This document shows positions 1 through 8,149 of a stretch of DNA of 53,502 nt, piece by piece. The stretch lies in contig JAUWJD010000022.1 in NCBI GenBank assembly GCA_030607875.1, positions 1-53,502 of the forward strand, given 5' to 3'. Under the pieces are notes generated by a model. It was not told the DNA's origin and did not search any database. It was given only the letters and a program-made list of their open reading frames with translations. Each line of letters opens with the position of its first letter. Within the stretch, counting starts at the first letter, position 1. The position numbers and the translations under genes are program-made. The stretch comes from Chloroflexota bacterium. Its GTDB lineage: Bacteria; Chloroflexota; Anaerolineae; UBA2200.

Positions 1-2
1 AC

Positions 3-1385
3 GGCGCGGCCAACGACCGGTTTGGCACCTCCGTGTCCATCTCCTGCGACACCATCGTCGTCGGGGCACCGGGCGACGATGACAAGGGCTCCCAGTCGGG
101 CTCGGCCTACGTCTTTGAGCGCAACCAGGGCGGGGCCGACAACTGGGGCCAGGTCACCAAGCTCCTCGCCTCCGACGGCGCGGCCGGCGACCAGTTTGGC
201 GAGTCCGTGTCCATCTCCTGCGACACCATCGTCGTCGGGGCATATGGCGACGATTCGTACCAGGGCTCGGCCTACGTGTTTGGCTGCGTGACCCAGGCCG
301 AGCTGGAGATTGTCAAGTACCGCCCGCACGGCGAGGTCTGCGCCACCTACAACTTCTGGTACTACATCGACGTCACCAATACCAGCGACTTGGTACCGGC
401 GAGGGACGTGGTCGTGACCGACACCCTGCCGGAGGGCATCGCGCCCTACTCCGTGTTGGTCAGCCCAGGCGGTGTGTTCGACGGTGACCGCACCGTCACC
501 TGGAATGTGGGCACGATCGGGCCAGGCTACAGCGTGCGTCTGTGGATCAAGGCCCAGACCTACTCCTGGGCTGCCGGCCAGTGCATCACCAACGTCGCCG
601 TGGCCGACAGCAGCAATGTTGCCGAACCTGTCACCGCCACCGATACCGCCTGCATCCTCGACTGCGGCACGCCCATACCCACAGACACGCCGACGCCTAC
701 CAGCACCGCATCGCCTACGACGATACCTTCGGCGACACCGACCGTGACGCCCACCGGCACGCCGTCGGAGCCGCTGGCCATCTGGAAGTTCCGCCCCCAC
801 GGCGACGTGGTGGCAGGCTACACCTTCTGGTATTACATCTACGTCTACAACAACACCGCTTCCCTCATGCACGACGTCGTGGTCACGGACATGCTGCCCG
901 AGGGCATCGCCCCGTACTCGGTGGTGGGGAGCGAAGGCGGTGTGTACGATGAGGCGGCAGGCACGGTGACCTGGGAGCTGACACTGGAGCCGGGAGAGGG
1001 CGTGTACCTGTGGATCGGGGCCAACACCTACAGTTGGACCGCTGGCAGCACCCTGCACAACGTGGTGATGGCCGAAGCGGAGGGAGTGGATGCGGCCTAC
1101 GCCGAGGACGTGGCGGTGGTGGTCGCTGCACCCGTACCCACGGCGACGCCTACCTTCACACCGACACCTACGGCCACACCGACGGCGACGGCGACTGCTA
1201 CGCCGACGGCTACAGCAACTGCAACGAATACCCTGCCGCCTGGAGTCACGCCGACGGAGACGCCGATACCAACGCCAACCGCGACGGAGACGCCGATACC
1301 AACGCCAACCCCGACGGAGACAACCGTGGGCCCGCAGGTGAACTACTACGCCTACCTGCCGGTGATCAAGCACAACATGCCGTAG
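3..1385 (+). CDS. FG-GAP / DUF11-type surface protein, 3' part
   Basis: The frame is open from the left edge of the window, so the start lies upstream. The first ~95 residues hold FG-GAP-like units with a 58-residue period: the segment [13 protein letters not shown] recurs and its DNA is nearly identical 174 bases apart. Two homologous domains of ~120 residues follow, each beginning KYRPHG/KFRPHG and containing [16 protein letters not shown], which fits DUF11/conserved-repeat beta-sandwiches of cell-surface proteins. They are joined and followed by Thr/Pro linkers. The end, [12 protein letters not shown], resembles the C-terminal tail common on secreted Chloroflexota proteins and may be a sorting signal (inference). 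Role: probably extracellular adhesion or structural; no catalytic motif is seen. The stop is TAG. Confidence 0.85.
   Translation, partial: GAANDRFGTSVSISCDTIVVGAPGDDDKGSQSGSAYVFERNQGGADNWGQVTKLLASDGAAGDQFGESVSISCDTIVVGAYGDDSYQGSAYVFGCVTQAELEIVKYRPHGEVCATYNFWYYIDVTNTSDLVPARDVVVTDTLPEGIAPYSVLVSPGGVFDGDRTVTWNVGTIGPGYSVRLWIKAQTYSWAAGQCITNVAVADSSNVAEPVTATDTACILDCGTPIPTDTPTPTSTASPTTIPSATPTVTPTGTPSEPLAIWKFRPHGDVVAGYTFWYYIYVYNNTASLMHDVVVTDMLPEGIAPYSVVGSEGGVYDEAAGTVTWELTLEPGEGVYLWIGANTYSWTAGSTLHNVVMAEAEGVDAAYAEDVAVVVAAPVPTATPTFTPTPTATPTATATATPTATATATNTLPPGVTPTETPIPTPTATETPIPTPTPTETTVGPQVNYYAYLPVIKHNMP
1252..1320 (+). repeat. 30-bp tandem repeat in Thr/Pro linker
   Basis: A 30-base unit beginning CGACGGAGACGCCGATACC is present twice in full with a third partial copy. 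It lies inside the C-terminal linker of the FG-GAP/DUF11 gene and encodes a repeated Thr/Pro-rich decapeptide. The period is a multiple of three, so copy changes alter linker length without shifting frame. Confidence 0.8.
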
Positions 1386-1416
1386 GGCAACACAGACCCA
1401 AAACTGACAAATACCA

Positions 1417-1457
1417 GAAACCCGGTTTCTTGTTTGATCTCGCAGAGACCGGGTTTC
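1417..1457. terminator. AAACCCGG hairpin, copy 1
   Basis: Inverted repeat with 10-bp arms GAAACCCGGT and ACCGGGTTTC, 32 bases after the stop of the surface-protein gene. The same arms occur at 22117-22154 and 31273-31302, each time just after gene ends. It probably acts as a terminator or 3' stabiliser; no long T run follows. Confidence 0.5.
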
Positions 1458-1685
1458 TCTCTGCACGGGTCTCTATCCTGGCCTGCCCGCGGTTCGCAGC
1501 TCACGTTTTGACGTTCCAACGTTTCAACGTTCTAACGTTTCCGCACCCACCGAAAGCCTCGCCCGTGCGCAGGATCTCAACGGACTGCCATCACTCTCGC
1601 ACAGGGTAGTGTGTCCTTCGCTCAGGAAATGCTGCAGCAGTGCGCAGTACCGACGTGGCTCGATTGCTGTGTCACTGCGCCCTCT

Positions 1686-1764
1686 TATGTAGCATAGGGG
1701 CTTGTCCCCGTTCGTGACGCCCACCCCGTCAAGCGGGACGAACTGCAAGGGGCTATGCTACATA
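1686..1764. repeat. Mosaic intergenic repeat, TATGTAGCATAG-type, copy 1
   Basis: Inverted repeat with arms TATGTAGCATAGGGGCTTG (1686-1704) and CAAGGGGCTATGCTACATA (1746-1764). Twelve outer bases pair perfectly; the middle GGG faces GGG and does not pair, then CTTG/CAAG pairs again. The interior carries a segment starting GTGACGCCCACCCCGTCAAG that recurs in the larger copy at 19061-19279. There is no coding sign, so this is a small non-autonomous repeat element. Confidence 0.7.
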
Positions 1765-1839
1765 CCCTGCTTTGCACCCATCTGCTCTCGGAACCCAATT
1801 TCCTGAGCCAAAGATACACTATCCAAACAGCCGGGTGCT

Positions 1840-2050
1840 GTGCCAAGACATTGTATCCACTGCGGGGGCCTAGCTGAACCGCCACTTTGTCCGGCATGAC
1901 GGGAATGGCGACCCGGCGAGCAAGGAACGGCGCGTCGTCTCTATCCTCTCCGACGTCCAAGGCTCCACCCCCATGGCCGAGCATCTCGACCCCAAAGGCG
2001 TCATGGAGACTATGGACGCTGCATTTGACCCCATCATCAAGTCGCATTAG
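1840..2050 (+). pseudogene. Zinc-ribbon plus class III cyclase remnant
   Basis: Frame 1 reads CIHCGGLAEPPLCPA, half of a double CxxC zinc ribbon. Removing one A near base 1899 restores the next CG pair and continues in frame 2 as KERRVVSILSDVQGSTPMAE, the classic start of a class III adenylate/guanylate cyclase domain. The reading stops at TAG 2048-2050 after about 40 cyclase residues, before the second metal-binding Asp and the dimerisation arm. In Chloroflexota such ribbon-cyclase modules commonly precede AAA ATPase-TPR regions like the one starting at 2283, so this is probably the decayed N-terminus of that gene or of a sister copy. It is not functional as it stands. Confidence 0.65.
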
Positions 2051-2065
2051 ACTATCAGCACCCTA

Positions 2066-2205
2066 CAGAGTACTGCGCCGAAGGTTGCTAGACGCAAATG
2101 GCACTTCTTTTACCTTGATTCAGTGAGATACGTTTACAGAGTACTGCGCCGAAGGTCGCTAAACTCGAAGAGCACTTCTTATGCGATGATTCGGTGAAAT
2201 GTGTT
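2066..2205 (+). repeat. 71-bp tandem duplication of a mosaic repeat module
   Basis: Two diverged copies begin CAGAGTACTGCGCCGAAGGT at 2066 and 2137, a spacing of 71 bases. Each continues with GCTA, GCACTTCTT and a GATTC(A/G)GTGA tail. A third copy of the module head, CAGAGTACTGCGTCAATCGC, lies at 19966. The repeat separates the cyclase remnant from the ATPase gene. Confidence 0.65.
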
Positions 2206-2210
2206 GGCAA

Positions 2211-2258
2211 CCTTCGGTGCACGAAGCAGTAGATATCCGTGCACGAAGCAGTAAAACG
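2211..2258 (+). repeat. CCTTCGGTGCACGAAGCAGTA repeat module
   Basis: The module CCTTCGGTGCACGAAGCAGT is followed by a second partial copy, GTGCACGAAGCAGTA, 28 bases on. It recurs at 20060-20080, and its reverse complement (TTACTGCTTCGTGCA) begins near 20396. It sits just upstream of the ATPase start. Confidence 0.6.
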
Positions 2259-2282
2259 TTGCCCGGCTGGGAGACGTGCATC

Positions 2283-2822
2283 ATGACTGAGCAGGCGTTT
2301 GTCGCCCGTGAACGGGAATTGTCTCAACTCCAGACGTTCCTTGACCGCGCGCTGGCTGGCCAGGGCCAGGTCTGCTTCGTCATCGGCGAAGCTGGCTCGG
2401 GCAAGACCACCCTGGTCGCGGAGTTTGCGCGCCGTGCCCAGGAAGCCCACGCCGACCTCCTCGTCGCCATCGGGATCTGCAACGCCCAGACCGGCATCGG
2501 CGACCCGTACCTTCCCTTCCGCGAGGCGCTGGGCCTGCTCATCGGCGACGTTGAGACCAAGCTGGCCCAGAAAGCCATCACCCAGGAGAACGCCAGCCGA
2601 CTTCGTGCCGCTCTCATCCGCTCCACCCAGGTGCTGATACAGGCTGGTCCCCACCTCGTAAACGCCTTGGTGCCAGGCTCGCTCGTCATCGGCCTGCTGG
2701 GCAGGGCCGTAGCCGAGAAGGTGGGCTGGACGGACCAGTTGGAGCGGCTCGTTCGCCGCGAGCAGGAGAAGCCAGAGGTGGCCGAGCCTGCCATTGAGCA
2801 GGGCCACATTTTCGAGCAGTAA
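2283..2822 (+). pseudogene. AAA ATPase-TPR protein, N-terminal piece cut by TAA
   Basis: The chosen start, ATG 2283, opens MTEQAFVARERELSQLQ, the usual beginning of an AAA_16-type ATPase domain. Walker A is GEAGSGKT at residues 35-42. The frame meets TAA at 2820-2822 after IFEQ, but the same frame continues without any shift as TKVLRTLAAQQP and on to Walker B. Related proteins commonly have Tyr at this place (Q-Y-TKVL, from family knowledge), so a single TAC/TAT to TAA change explains the break. The fragment alone has no Walker B and cannot be an active ATPase. It is either a recent nonsense mutation or a base error in the assembly. Confidence 0.75.
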
Positions 2823-2858
2823 ACTAAAGTCCTGAGGACTCTGGCTGCGCAGCAGCCG

Positions 2859-5093
2859 TTGATGCTGGTGGTGGATGACTTGCAGTGGGCCGACGCGGCG
2901 TCTGTCAGCCTCCTGTTCCACCTGGGCCGGGGCATCGGGGAAGCCCGTATCTTGCTCATCGGCACCTACCGGCCGCCCGACGTGGCGCTCGGACGAGGCG
3001 GTGAGCGGCACCCCCTGCAGAGCATTGTAAACGAGTTCAAGCGCTACTACGGGGACATCTGGGTGGACCTCGGCCAGACCGCCGAGGCCGAGGGCAGGCA
3101 GTTCGTGCATGCCTTGCTGGACGTCGAGCCCAACCGCTTGGGAGAGGTGTTCCGCCAGGCACTGTTCCGGCACACCGGTGGACACCCGCTTTTCACCATC
3201 GAGCTGCTGCGGGACATGCAGGAGCGCGGCGACCTGACCCAGCACGAGGAGGGCTGGTGGGTCGAGGCCCCGGACCTGGATTGGAGTGCTCTGCCCGTGC
3301 GGGTGGAGAGCGTGATCGAAGAGCGGATTGACCGGTTGGATGCCGAGCTGCGAGAGACACTGAAGGTGGCCAGCGTGGAGGGTGAGGATTTCACTGCCGA
3401 GGTGGGCGCCCAGGTGCGGGGGGTGGACGAGCGAGGACTGGTCCGGCGCTTGAGTGGCGAACTGGAGAAACAGCATCGTCTCGTACGCGCCCAGGGCATC
3501 CGCCGGGTTGGCGCACAACGCTTGGCCCTATACCGGTTCTGGCACAACTTGTTCCAGAGGTACCTGTACAACGGACTCGACGAGGTGGAGCGAGCTTATC
3601 TACACGAGGACGTGGGCAACGTCCTGGAAGAGCTGTACGGCGATCAGGTGGATGAGATCGCCGTACAGTTGGCGCGGCACTACACTCAGGCGCAGGTGCC
3701 AGAGAAGGCCACTCGCTACCTGTTTCAGGCCGGCGAGCGCGCTCGCTGGATGGGTGCCAGCCTGGAAGCTGTCGATTTCTACCAGTCGGCTCTGCAATGG
3801 GCGGCAAGGCTCGAGGCGCCAGATGCGGTGATCAAAGTCTCTCGCATACACGAGCGCCTGGGTGATGTGTACCTGGTGAACCTGTCTCGCCACGATGAGG
3901 CGCTTGAGCACTATGAGGCCTTTCTGGAATTGGCTGGTTCGGAGGAAGATAGAGCGCGAGCAACCAGAAAGGTGGCGACGGTACACCTGCTGCGCGCGGA
4001 CTTGGCCCAGGCACTGGAACACTACGAGGCAGCTCTGGCTCGGCTGAGCTCCCTGCCACCGCTCGCAGAGACCAGCCGGGTTCACTGTGGACTTGCCTAT
4101 GTGCTGGCCTATCGGAATCGCTTGGATGAGGCCACGGAGCACGCCGGCGCCAGCCTTGAGATCTCTGGCCAGATCGACGACGCCAGGGGTTTGGCGGACG
4201 CAAGCAAGGCCATGGCCTTGATCGCCTACTACCGGGGACAGCTGGACGCCGCATGCCAGCACTTTGAACGCAGTCTGGAGCTCTATCGCGAGCTTGGTGA
4301 TCTACCTCGCATCGCGCAGGCTTGCAACAATGTAGGCGACAGCTACCGGCGCCTGGGGCAGATGAGCCGGGCCTTGGAGCATCTCCAGGAGGGACTCGAA
4401 GTTGCCCAACGCATCGGCGACACGCGTGACGAAACGCTTCTCTTGCAGACAACGGCAGACGTCTTGCTCGATCAGGGACTGTGGGAGAGAGCCATAGCGC
4501 AGTTGGAGCAGGTGCTGCCCCTGGCCGAGGAACCCGGCATGGCAAAACGGCTCATTGAGGTGCATCTGGGCCTCGGCTATGCGCACGAGGCTGGTGGACA
4601 GTTGCAGGACGCCCGACGTCATTTCGAGCTAGCGGAGGCCCACAGTAAGGAGACGCAGCACCTTCAGTTCGAGGCACGGATCTACCTGGGACTGGCTCAC
4701 CTGTGTGTGACACAGGGTGAGTTTGACGAGGCCCGCAGATACGTCCAGGCGGCCTTGGACTGCGCTGGGCCGGATCCTTCTGACGTATTCCTCGGCCTGG
4801 TGCACCGCTGCTACGGCTACTTGCACCGACGCCGCAGCAACTGGGGCGACGCGATAGCGCATCTGGAGAAGAGCCTGAGGCTCCTGGAAGGTGCCAAATT
4901 CCCGGCAGAAGAGGGCAAGACACGCCTCAGCCTGGGCACCGCCTACGCGAGCCGTGGCGAAGAGGGCGACAGGGGGCGCGCCTGTGAGCAATTGCTGGCA
5001 GCGCTGTCGATCTTCCGCCAGATTGAGGCCCGAGGGCGCCTGGCTCAAGTCGAGGTCCAGTTGAAAGAGATGGATTGCGAATCGGTGGATTGA
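2859..5093 (+). CDS. AAA ATPase-TPR protein, C-terminal piece (Walker B and TPRs)
   Basis: Same frame as the piece ending at 2822. A possible restart is TTG 2859 or ATG 2862, with no good ribosome site. The text opens MLVVDDLQWADAAS, the Walker B/STAND-type segment, then the conserved GTYRPPDVALGRGGERHPL and a winged-helix-like region (SVEGEDFTAEV). From about 1.2 kb onward it is a superhelix of TPRs: repeated A-x-x-x-Y/F-x-x-A-L units such as EALEHYEAFLELAGSEEDRA. Read through the stop, the protein would be 936 residues. Such proteins act as ATP-dependent switch or scaffold proteins in signalling; the partner is unknown. If the stop is real, this half lacks the P-loop. If it is a base error, the gene is intact. 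Confidence 0.75.
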   Translation: MMLVVDDLQWADAASVSLLFHLGRGIGEARILLIGTYRPPDVALGRGGERHPLQSIVNEFKRYYGDIWVDLGQTAEAEGRQFVHALLDVEPNRLGEVFRQALFRHTGGHPLFTIELLRDMQERGDLTQHEEGWWVEAPDLDWSALPVRVESVIEERIDRLDAELRETLKVASVEGEDFTAEVGAQVRGVDERGLVRRLSGELEKQHRLVRAQGIRRVGAQRLALYRFWHNLFQRYLYNGLDEVERAYLHEDVGNVLEELYGDQVDEIAVQLARHYTQAQVPEKATRYLFQAGERARWMGASLEAVDFYQSALQWAARLEAPDAVIKVSRIHERLGDVYLVNLSRHDEALEHYEAFLELAGSEEDRARATRKVATVHLLRADLAQALEHYEAALARLSSLPPLAETSRVHCGLAYVLAYRNRLDEATEHAGASLEISGQIDDARGLADASKAMALIAYYRGQLDAACQHFERSLELYRELGDLPRIAQACNNVGDSYRRLGQMSRALEHLQEGLEVAQRIGDTRDETLLLQTTADVLLDQGLWERAIAQLEQVLPLAEEPGMAKRLIEVHLGLGYAHEAGGQLQDARRHFELAEAHSKETQHLQFEARIYLGLAHLCVTQGEFDEARRYVQAALDCAGPDPSDVFLGLVHRCYGYLHRRRSNWGDAIAHLEKSLRLLEGAKFPAEEGKTRLSLGTAYASRGEEGDRGRACEQLLAALSIFRQIEARGRLAQVEVQLKEMDCESVD

Positions 5094-5252
5094 GACGCCT
5101 TGCTCGGCCAGCGCCAGGACCCCTCTGCGGGGTGCAATACGACAGAATTGTCGGAGAGTCACTGGTTGGCCCGCATCATCAGATTGGCCCATCGGCTGGA
5201 TGTGCAATGAACTCTGGTTGTACTGGAGCGTGCTGCGAAGGAGGTCACTTGT

Positions 5253-6188
5253 ATGAGCATTGCTAGCAGTGTTCTTGAAGCCATCGGCAATACACCGTTG
5301 CTGGAGCTCCAAAGAGTCGTTCCAGCCCATCACGCACGTGTCTTGGTAAAGCTGGAAGGTGCTAACCCGACTGGAAGCATGAAAGACCGTATGGCCATTG
5401 CGGTGATTGAGAGGGCAGAATCGGACGGTCGATTGCCGCCCGGCGGAATGGTTGTTGAGTACTCAGGTGGGAGCACTGGAGCTTCGCTTGCGCTCGTATG
5501 TGCGGTCAAGGCCTACAGGATCCGCATCGTCACATCGGACGCATTTAGTCAGGAGAAGCGTGACCATATGCGTGCACTTGGCGCAGATTTAATCGAGGTG
5601 CCGAGCGCAAGTGGTCGAATCACGAAGGAACTTATCGGTGGAATGATTGAGCTGGCACAGCAGATAAGTGAGGAGCCGGGTACCTTCTATAGTGATCAGC
5701 TACAGAACGAGGATGCCATTGCAGGTTATCACCCGCTGGGCGAGGAGATCTGGTCTCAGACGGGAGGGAGCGTTGATGCGTTTTTACAGGTCGTAGGGAC
5801 TGCTCACTCCATCGAGGGCACTGCCACAGTGTTGCGCAACCACAATCCAAATCTTCGAGTAGTCGCAGTAGAACCTGCGGAATCCCCGGTTTTGTCAGGT
5901 GGAGAGCCGGGTGCGCACAAGATCGAAGGCATTGGCCTCGGTTTTATCCCCCCACTATGGAAAGCCAGCATAGCAGATGAGATCATGACGGTCTCCACGA
6001 AAGAAGCCATACTGATGGCACGGCAATTGGCATTGCATGAAGCGCTCTTTGCTGGCACTTCCTCGGGCGCTAACGTCGTCGCGGCTATCCGCATGGCCAA
6101 GCGGCTGGGACCCGGGCATACCGTCGTTACGTTGCTCGTCGATTCAGGTCTGAAATACCTCACTACTGATCTGTATACAAGCTCTTGA
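5253..6188 (+). CDS. Cysteine synthase-family PLP enzyme (divergent)
   Basis: A 311-residue fold-type II PLP enzyme. The Schiff-base Lys is K44 in NPTGSMKDR. The start ATG 5253 has a strong GAAGGAGGT ribosome site. Two classic CysK motifs are changed: the substrate loop TSGNTG reads SGGSTG (71-76), and the phosphate loop GTGGT reads GTAHS (182-186). GTSSGAN and the C-terminal DSGLKYLTT are kept. This matches a cysteine-synthase-like subfamily whose substrate need not be O-acetylserine, so calling it CysK would be premature. It stands alone, convergent with and overlapping the remains of a toxin gene (6144-6314), and its codons look less GC-rich than its neighbours. Confidence 0.85.
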   Translation: MSIASSVLEAIGNTPLLELQRVVPAHHARVLVKLEGANPTGSMKDRMAIAVIERAESDGRLPPGGMVVEYSGGSTGASLALVCAVKAYRIRIVTSDAFSQEKRDHMRALGADLIEVPSASGRITKELIGGMIELAQQISEEPGTFYSDQLQNEDAIAGYHPLGEEIWSQTGGSVDAFLQVVGTAHSIEGTATVLRNHNPNLRVVAVEPAESPVLSGGEPGAHKIEGIGLGFIPPLWKASIADEIMTVSTKEAILMARQLALHEALFAGTSSGANVVAAIRMAKRLGPGHTVVTLLVDSGLKYLTTDLYTSS

Positions 6189-6314
6189 AGCGCAAGCTTG
6201 ATTCTTGGCAAGATGCGGGCCAAGCACTCGCTGGGGCCCTTCGCCTGCGCTCAGGGCAGGCAGCGCGAAAATAGGGGTGGCATTCACCACAACGCACTGG
6301 GGTCTTTCAGGCAT
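6144..6314 (-). pseudogene. Truncated DUF3368/PIN-like toxin remnant
   Basis: On the minus strand an ATG at 6314 overlaps the stop of the UPF0175 antitoxin (sequence AATGCCTGA), the translational coupling typical of UPF0175-DUF3368 pairs. It encodes MPERPQCVVVNATPIFALPAL, which resembles the first PIN-like strand with its acidic/Asn start (VxNxSPL), and then degenerates. The text after it comes from a repeat-like GCCTGCGCTCAGGGC segment, and the frame ends inside the 3' end of the PLP enzyme gene. Most of a ~160-residue toxin is missing. The assignment rests on position and about 15 residues. Confidence 0.4.
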
Positions 6315-6564
6315 TGGCCAGATCCTCGGCCAGTTCCCCGGGCTCTTGCCCCATGGGCGATAGTCCAAAACGGGCCAGTTCAAACATGAACGCCACTCGG
6401 CTCATTCCGGCCAGCCGTGCAGCGACCCCAGTAGACACGCGATCCATTTCGTAGAGTTTCACTGCCAACAAGACCCGTGCCTCGGCCTCAAACTCCTGCG
6501 GACTCTTTTTTAGAGAGAGCAGTAGGTCGTCCGGATATGGGATGGTTAATATATTTGTGGACAT
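6307..6564 (-). CDS. UPF0175 family antitoxin
   Basis: 85 residues, beginning MSTNILTIPYPDDLLLSLK and containing the UPF0175 signature: EAR-LLAVKLYE followed by a helix-turn-helix-like stretch, VSTGVAARLAGMSRVAFMFEL. An AAGGGGA ribosome site precedes the ATG. UPF0175 proteins are usually the DNA-binding antitoxin of a type II pair with a DUF3368 PIN-like nuclease. Here the partner survives only as a truncated stub (6144-6314), so this is likely an orphan antitoxin that could still bind its own promoter. Confidence 0.8.
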   Translation of the reverse strand: MSTNILTIPYPDDLLLSLKKSPQEFEAEARVLLAVKLYEMDRVSTGVAARLAGMSRVAFMFELARFGLSPMGQEPGELAEDLANA

Positions 6565-6835
6565 TGTGAATCCCCTTGCCCTTCAAGGATTGTCTCTGAA
6601 CGCGGTTTGCCAGGCGCGCGACCTAATCGCTGGTCGCAGCTCTTTCACCCGCTAGTCTTTTGTACCGTGCTGCCATCATACCACAACGTGCGAGCTGCGG
6701 GAAGAGCGCAGCCTGCATCGCCAAACCAACCTGTTGGAGCCGAGCGATTGGAGAAGCCACCTGCCACTCGTCTCCACCAGGACTGTATCCATACCCTTTT
6801 CGGGAAGATTCGGGCAGAATTGGAGCAAAAAGGTA

Positions 6836-6864
6836 TTGACAAACACAACAGAATCTGCTATATT
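6836..6864 (+). promoter_or_regulatory. Sigma-70 promoter of the lacI-sugar transport operon
   Basis: TTGACA at 6836-6841 and TATATT at 6859-6864 are separated by exactly 17 bases. The operator palindrome begins at the next base, so a bound repressor would block polymerase at the start point. Confidence 0.85.
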
Positions 6865-6893
6865 AGTAACGCGTGTTACTAACACGCGTTACT
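6865..6893. promoter_or_regulatory. LacI-family operator, 29-bp perfect palindrome
   Basis: Arms AGTAACGCGTGTTA and TAACACGCGTTACT are exact reverse complements around a central C. Within it lies AGTAACGCGTGTTACT (6865-6880), a smaller palindrome with CG at its centre as in most LacI-type operators. The second half repeats the pattern with one mismatch, so two repressor dimers may bind overlapping sites. It is immediately downstream of the -10 box and upstream of the LacI-type gene, which implies autoregulation. Confidence 0.8.
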
Positions 6894-7018
6894 AAAACTC
6901 TTTGCTTGGATTGCTAAACTCAGATTACCGAATCCTGACAAAAAAGGGTCGCCCAAGTTTAGAGATCCGGTCGATCCGGACCCTTCGGTGGTTGACGCAG
7001 TACCCAGTTGGAGGCAGT

Positions 7019-8077
7019 GTGGCCCGAAAAAAGGTCACCAGTCACGATGTGGCCAAGCTCGCTGGTGTGTCGCGTACTACGGTCTCCCTTGTGCTCAACG
7101 ATGTGCCCCACACACGAATCACAGAGGGGACCCGGCAGCGCGTATTGGATGCTGCCAAGCGCTTACGCTACCGTCCTGACGCCGCCGCACGCTCCCTGGC
7201 CACAAAGCAAACGCGCACCATTGCCCTCGTCCTCTACCAAAGTGCTGATCGTATTGTGGGCGATGCTTTTCTCACAAGTGTCGTGCGCGGCCTCTGTGAA
7301 GTTGCCCAGCAGCGTGGTTTCCGACTTTTGCTGCACCCATTTGAGGATGTTGGCAAGTCTGAAGCATATATCTCTCTCGTGTTAGAGAATAGCATCGATG
7401 GGTTGATTGTGTCCGGGCCTCGCTCGGACGACGAACAATTGCCCAAACTGCGCGAGGACGGGTTCCCAGTGGTCCTCCTGGGCCAGCTCAACGGAGCAGG
7501 CATACATTTCGTAGATGTGGACAACGCAGCCGCGGCGTTTCGTGCGGTGTCGCGCCTGGTTCAGTTGGGTCATAGGCGCATTGGCCTGATCACCAATGCC
7601 CCGTTGGAGTACACGGCAAGTGCGGCTCGTTGGCGAGGCTACCAGGAGGCTCTAGAAGAGGCTGGTTTGCCCTACGACGAAAGCATCGTCCGCTACGGCA
7701 ACTTTCGTGCACAGAGCGGCTACCAGGCCATGGAAGAGCTGCTGGCTTTGACAGAGCCGCCTACGGCAACCTTCATCGCCAGCGACGAAGTAGCCACTGG
7801 TGCCCTGGCAGCATTGCACGAGCGTGGGATCTCCGTGCCTGATGGCATGGCCATCGTTGGCTTTGACGACATTCCTCTTGCACGTTACCTCACGCCCCCT
7901 TTGACCACTATTCGCTTGCCTGCCTACGATCTGGGTCTGCAGGCAGCAGATATGCTGATTGATATCATCCAAGGTGAAGAGATTGCGGAAACGGGAGTTC
8001 TGCTGGATACAGAGTTGATCATCCGCGAGTCCTGCGGGGAATGCGAACCTTTGGGAAAGGAGGTTGAGAATCACTAG
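7019..8077 (+). CDS. LacI-family transcriptional regulator
   Basis: The start is taken at GTG 7019, preceded by GGAGG at 7010-7014. It gives MARKKVTSHDVAKLAGVSRT, the canonical N-terminal helix-turn-helix. The longer upstream frame adds residues with no family match. The rest is a periplasmic-binding-protein-like sensor domain with the usual signatures (RTIALVL, DGLIVSGPR, VVGFDDIPLARYLTPPLTT). Length is 352 residues, normal for the family. It very probably represses its own promoter and the downstream sugar-transport genes through the palindrome at 6865-6893 and is released by an unknown sugar. Only 72 bases separate it from the binding-protein gene. Confidence 0.93.
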   Translation: MARKKVTSHDVAKLAGVSRTTVSLVLNDVPHTRITEGTRQRVLDAAKRLRYRPDAAARSLATKQTRTIALVLYQSADRIVGDAFLTSVVRGLCEVAQQRGFRLLLHPFEDVGKSEAYISLVLENSIDGLIVSGPRSDDEQLPKLREDGFPVVLLGQLNGAGIHFVDVDNAAAAFRAVSRLVQLGHRRIGLITNAPLEYTASAARWRGYQEALEEAGLPYDESIVRYGNFRAQSGYQAMEELLALTEPPTATFIASDEVATGALAALHERGISVPDGMAIVGFDDIPLARYLTPPLTTIRLPAYDLGLQAADMLIDIIQGEEIAETGVLLDTELIIRESCGECEPLGKEVENH

Positions 8078-8149
8078 ATAACGGTAGAAGAACGCCTATC
8101 TATGTTACAGTTTGTCAGTAGCTACGAGATCTGAAGGAGGAGATTAGAC

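Noticed and set aside
6607..6882. 91-codon frame upstream of the LacI gene
   Set aside because: It overlaps the promoter and operator, lacks a ribosome site and has no similarity to a known family.
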